Assembly (NCBI GenBank): GCA_947502355.1
Contig: CANMZP010000004.1
Location: forward strand, 181,968 to 245,967
From: an uncultured Thalassotalea sp.
GTDB taxonomy: Bacteria; Pseudomonadota; Gammaproteobacteria; Enterobacterales; Alteromonadaceae
Reading direction: 5' to 3'
DNA length: 64,000 nt
In this document: positions 62,688-64,000 of the stretch, one piece after another
How the letters are laid out: the number at the start of each line of letters is the position of its first letter
Position numbering within the stretch: the first letter of the stretch is position 1
Program-made: the position numbers and the translations under genes
The notes under the pieces: generated by a model
Databases searched by the model: none
Seen by the model: the letters and a program-made list of their open reading frames with translations, nothing else
Told to the model about the DNA's origin: nothing

Positions 62688-63440
62688 ATGAAGAACGTTA
62701 AAAAAATCTCAATAGCAGTAGTGTTGTTTTTACTCACTTATTTAATTTTTTTACTTATCCTTGCACCGGCTAATAAAATTATCCCGCAGTTCAATCTTCC
62801 TAAAGGTGTTGCTATACAGCAAATATCGGGGTCAATCTGGTCTGGTAAGGCTGAACAAGTTATCGTTGATCAATACGCTGTAAACAAAGTGCAATGGCAA
62901 ATTAACTTAGGCTCTTTACTCATGTTTAACCCGAGCGTCGATGTGACCTTTGGTAATCGATATGCCGCAGGCCCCCAAGGTCAGTTAACTTTATCTGATA
63001 TAAGTGATCAACTTAAGGTAAGCGATATCAAAATTAACATCGATGCCGATGAGATATTGCCATACTTGCCACTGCCTATCGATATGAGCGCTCAAGGGAA
63101 GGTGCAACTTACCTCACCTGAATATGTCATGGGTAAACCATTGTGCTCAACATTTAGTGGCAACATCGTTTGGCAAGATGCATTGGTTAGTGCGATGGAT
63201 GAAGACATCGAACTCGGTAGCTTTAATGCCAAGCTAGGTTGTGAAAATGGTGCTATTGCAGTAGATGTAAATGAAGAAAACCGCTTGGGTTTAGAGTTCA
63301 CCGCTTACATCGCTAATCAAGGTCGTATGTCAGGACAAGGCTTTATTACCCCTGGAAACGATTTTCCACAACAAATAAAGCCAGTTTTAAACTTTATTGG
63401 TAAGCCTGATAAGCAAGGCCGCTACCGAATTAAGATATAA
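62688..63440 (+). CDS. gspN: Type II secretion protein GspN
   Basis: A 250-residue protein with one N-terminal membrane helix (VVLFLLTYLIFLLILAP) and a periplasmic beta-rich region. Typical segments are ISGSIWSGKAEQV, VQWQINLGSLLMFNPSV and GRYRIKI at the end. GspN is an optional T2SS component of unclear function. The start codon directly follows the gspM stop. A 10-bp hairpin lies 18 bases after its stop. Confidence 0.9.
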   Translation: MKNVKKISIAVVLFLLTYLIFLLILAPANKIIPQFNLPKGVAIQQISGSIWSGKAEQVIVDQYAVNKVQWQINLGSLLMFNPSVDVTFGNRYAAGPQGQLTLSDISDQLKVSDIKINIDADEILPYLPLPIDMSAQGKVQLTSPEYVMGKPLCSTFSGNIVWQDALVSAMDEDIELGSFNAKLGCENGAIAVDVNEENRLGLEFTAYIANQGRMSGQGFITPGNDFPQQIKPVLNFIGKPDKQGRYRIKI

Positions 63441-63458
63441 GCGACGAATCTCTTCGAA

Positions 63459-63483
63459 TTTTAGCCCCTTTATGGGGCTAAAA
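63459..63483 (+). terminator. Hairpin after gspN, probable operon end
   Basis: TTTTAGCCCC and GGGGCTAAAA form a perfect 10-bp stem with loop TTTAT. The tail after it (CTTACCTTTTATT) is only partly T-rich. It separates the T2SS operon from the rRNA promoter region. Confidence 0.68.
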
Positions 63484-63577
63484 CTTACCTTTTATTGCCA
63501 CTCGAACACCTGATTTTACAAGTTAGTTTGAAAAATAAGCAAACAAACGAAAAATCTAATTTTATTTCAAAAATGTG

Positions 63578-63605
63578 TTGACGGCGGCGCAAAAATCTCT
63601 AAAAT
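63578..63605 (+). promoter_or_regulatory. rRNA operon promoter P1
   Basis: TTGACG at 63578-63583 and TAAAAT at 63600-63605 are 16 bases apart, followed by a GCGC discriminator as in stringently controlled rRNA promoters. The region before it (about 63530-63575) is A+T-rich and could be an UP element. A start near 63612 is expected. Confidence 0.85.
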
Positions 63606-63737
63606 GCGCTTCACTTCTTCGGGACAAGCCAATAGCTTACTCGCTGAAGGGGTTCAATGTTCATCAGCTTTTCAAGCCGATGCGTCGTTAATCAGAAACG
63701 CTTCAAACACTTTTTTGAAAACTTTTAAAATTAACGG

Positions 63738-63765
63738 TTGACTTTGAATCTAAGGTGCTTATAAT
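63738..63765 (+). promoter_or_regulatory. rRNA operon promoter P2
   Basis: TTGACT at 63738-63743 and a perfect TATAAT at 63760-63765 are 16 bases apart, again followed by a GCGCC discriminator. Both promoters are followed by a CTTCGGG element, so the second looks like a duplication of the first. A start near 63772 is expected. Confidence 0.88.
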
Positions 63766-64000
63766 GCGCCTCCTGCTTCGGGCAAACGGCAACGTTAACC
63801 GGCAGCACAACGACACTGACGAATGAGATTAGTGTTGACTACATGGAGTTACTGATTGACTGTTCATCCGCTAAACCGGAAACAGACGAATCAGCAAACT
63901 TACATCCATGTAAGTTCTTTAAAAATTAGTTATCATGCAATTTGTGTGGGCACTCACATTGAGATTGATTTACCAAGCTACTTAGGTAGCAAAATTAACT
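63766..64000 (+). other. rRNA leader with boxA, upstream of 16S rRNA (16S outside window)
   Basis: A boxA-like GTTCTTTAAAAA at 63914-63925 follows a hairpin of two 9-base arms (AACTTACAT and ATGTAAGTT, 63897-63916). Next comes the conserved leader segment GTGTGGGCACTCACA near 63943-63957, as in rRNA operons of E. coli and relatives. A small hairpin GCTAC/GTAGC lies at 63977-63990. Mature 16S sequence is not reached, so an rRNA gene is inferred, not seen. Confidence 0.85.

Noticed and set aside
63600..64000. 16S rRNA gene within the window
   Set aside because: Only promoter and leader sequence is seen; the conserved 16S 5' end is not reached before base 64000.

Overview
The window looks like chromosomal DNA of a marine gammaproteobacterium of the Alteromonadales, perhaps a relative of Colwellia or Thalassotalea. 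This is inferred from the housekeeping set (CpxRAP, EnvZ/OmpR, GreB, Tex, Hsp33/Hsp15, SecB, a complete type II secretion operon), the fairly low G+C, and a perfect HexR-type operator. No IS element, phage gene, CRISPR array or tRNA was recognised. The last bases lie in the leader of an rRNA operon whose 16S gene starts beyond the window.

Bases 1-26,600 are an exopolysaccharide locus of the exosortase A (XrtA)/PEP-CTERM type. It opens with the 3' end of a DUF3473-type polysaccharide deacetylase, the exosortase A-EpsI fusion and a sulfotransferase, all on the plus strand. A long minus-strand block follows: beta-helix protein, hexapeptide acyltransferase, many glycosyltransferases (GT2, GT4 and GT25 types), Wzx flippase, O-antigen ligase/polymerase-like protein, a second sulfotransferase, class II amidotransferase, polysaccharide deacetylase and a YetA/PcRGLX-like protein. 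Two GNAT-fold transferases (CelD-like and FemAB-like) and one PEP-CTERM substrate close the block. The part left of about 11.4 kb looks more A+T-rich than much of the part to its right.

Bases 26,600-30,400 hold the accessory end of the system. The PEP-CTERM gene is read leftward and has a good candidate sigma-54 promoter. The TPR lipoprotein PrsT and a trypsin-like protease are read rightward. The expected scheme is that glycans are built in the cytoplasm, moved by Wzx, polymerised or ligated in the periplasm and decorated with sulfate and acyl groups, while XrtA processes the PEP-CTERM protein at the inner membrane.

Bases 30,400-51,700 are core genome: yibQ-envC-gpmI (minus), yibN-grxC-secB-gpsA (plus), trmL, fieF, a pldB-like gene, cpxRA with divergent cpxP, an FMN reductase, tex, greB, ompR-envZ, a small membrane protein, pckA and hslR-hslO. 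Regulatory sites here include a HexR box before gpmI, tandem CpxR half-sites between cpxR and cpxP, an ompR promoter, a long palindrome before pckA and several rho-independent terminators.

Bases 51,900-63,440 are a complete, compact gspCDEFGHIJKLMN operon, with an 11-bp perfect hairpin directly after the major pseudopilin gene gspG. Bases 63,540-64,000 carry two tandem sigma-70 promoters with GC-rich discriminators and a boxA-like leader, typical of an rRNA operon.
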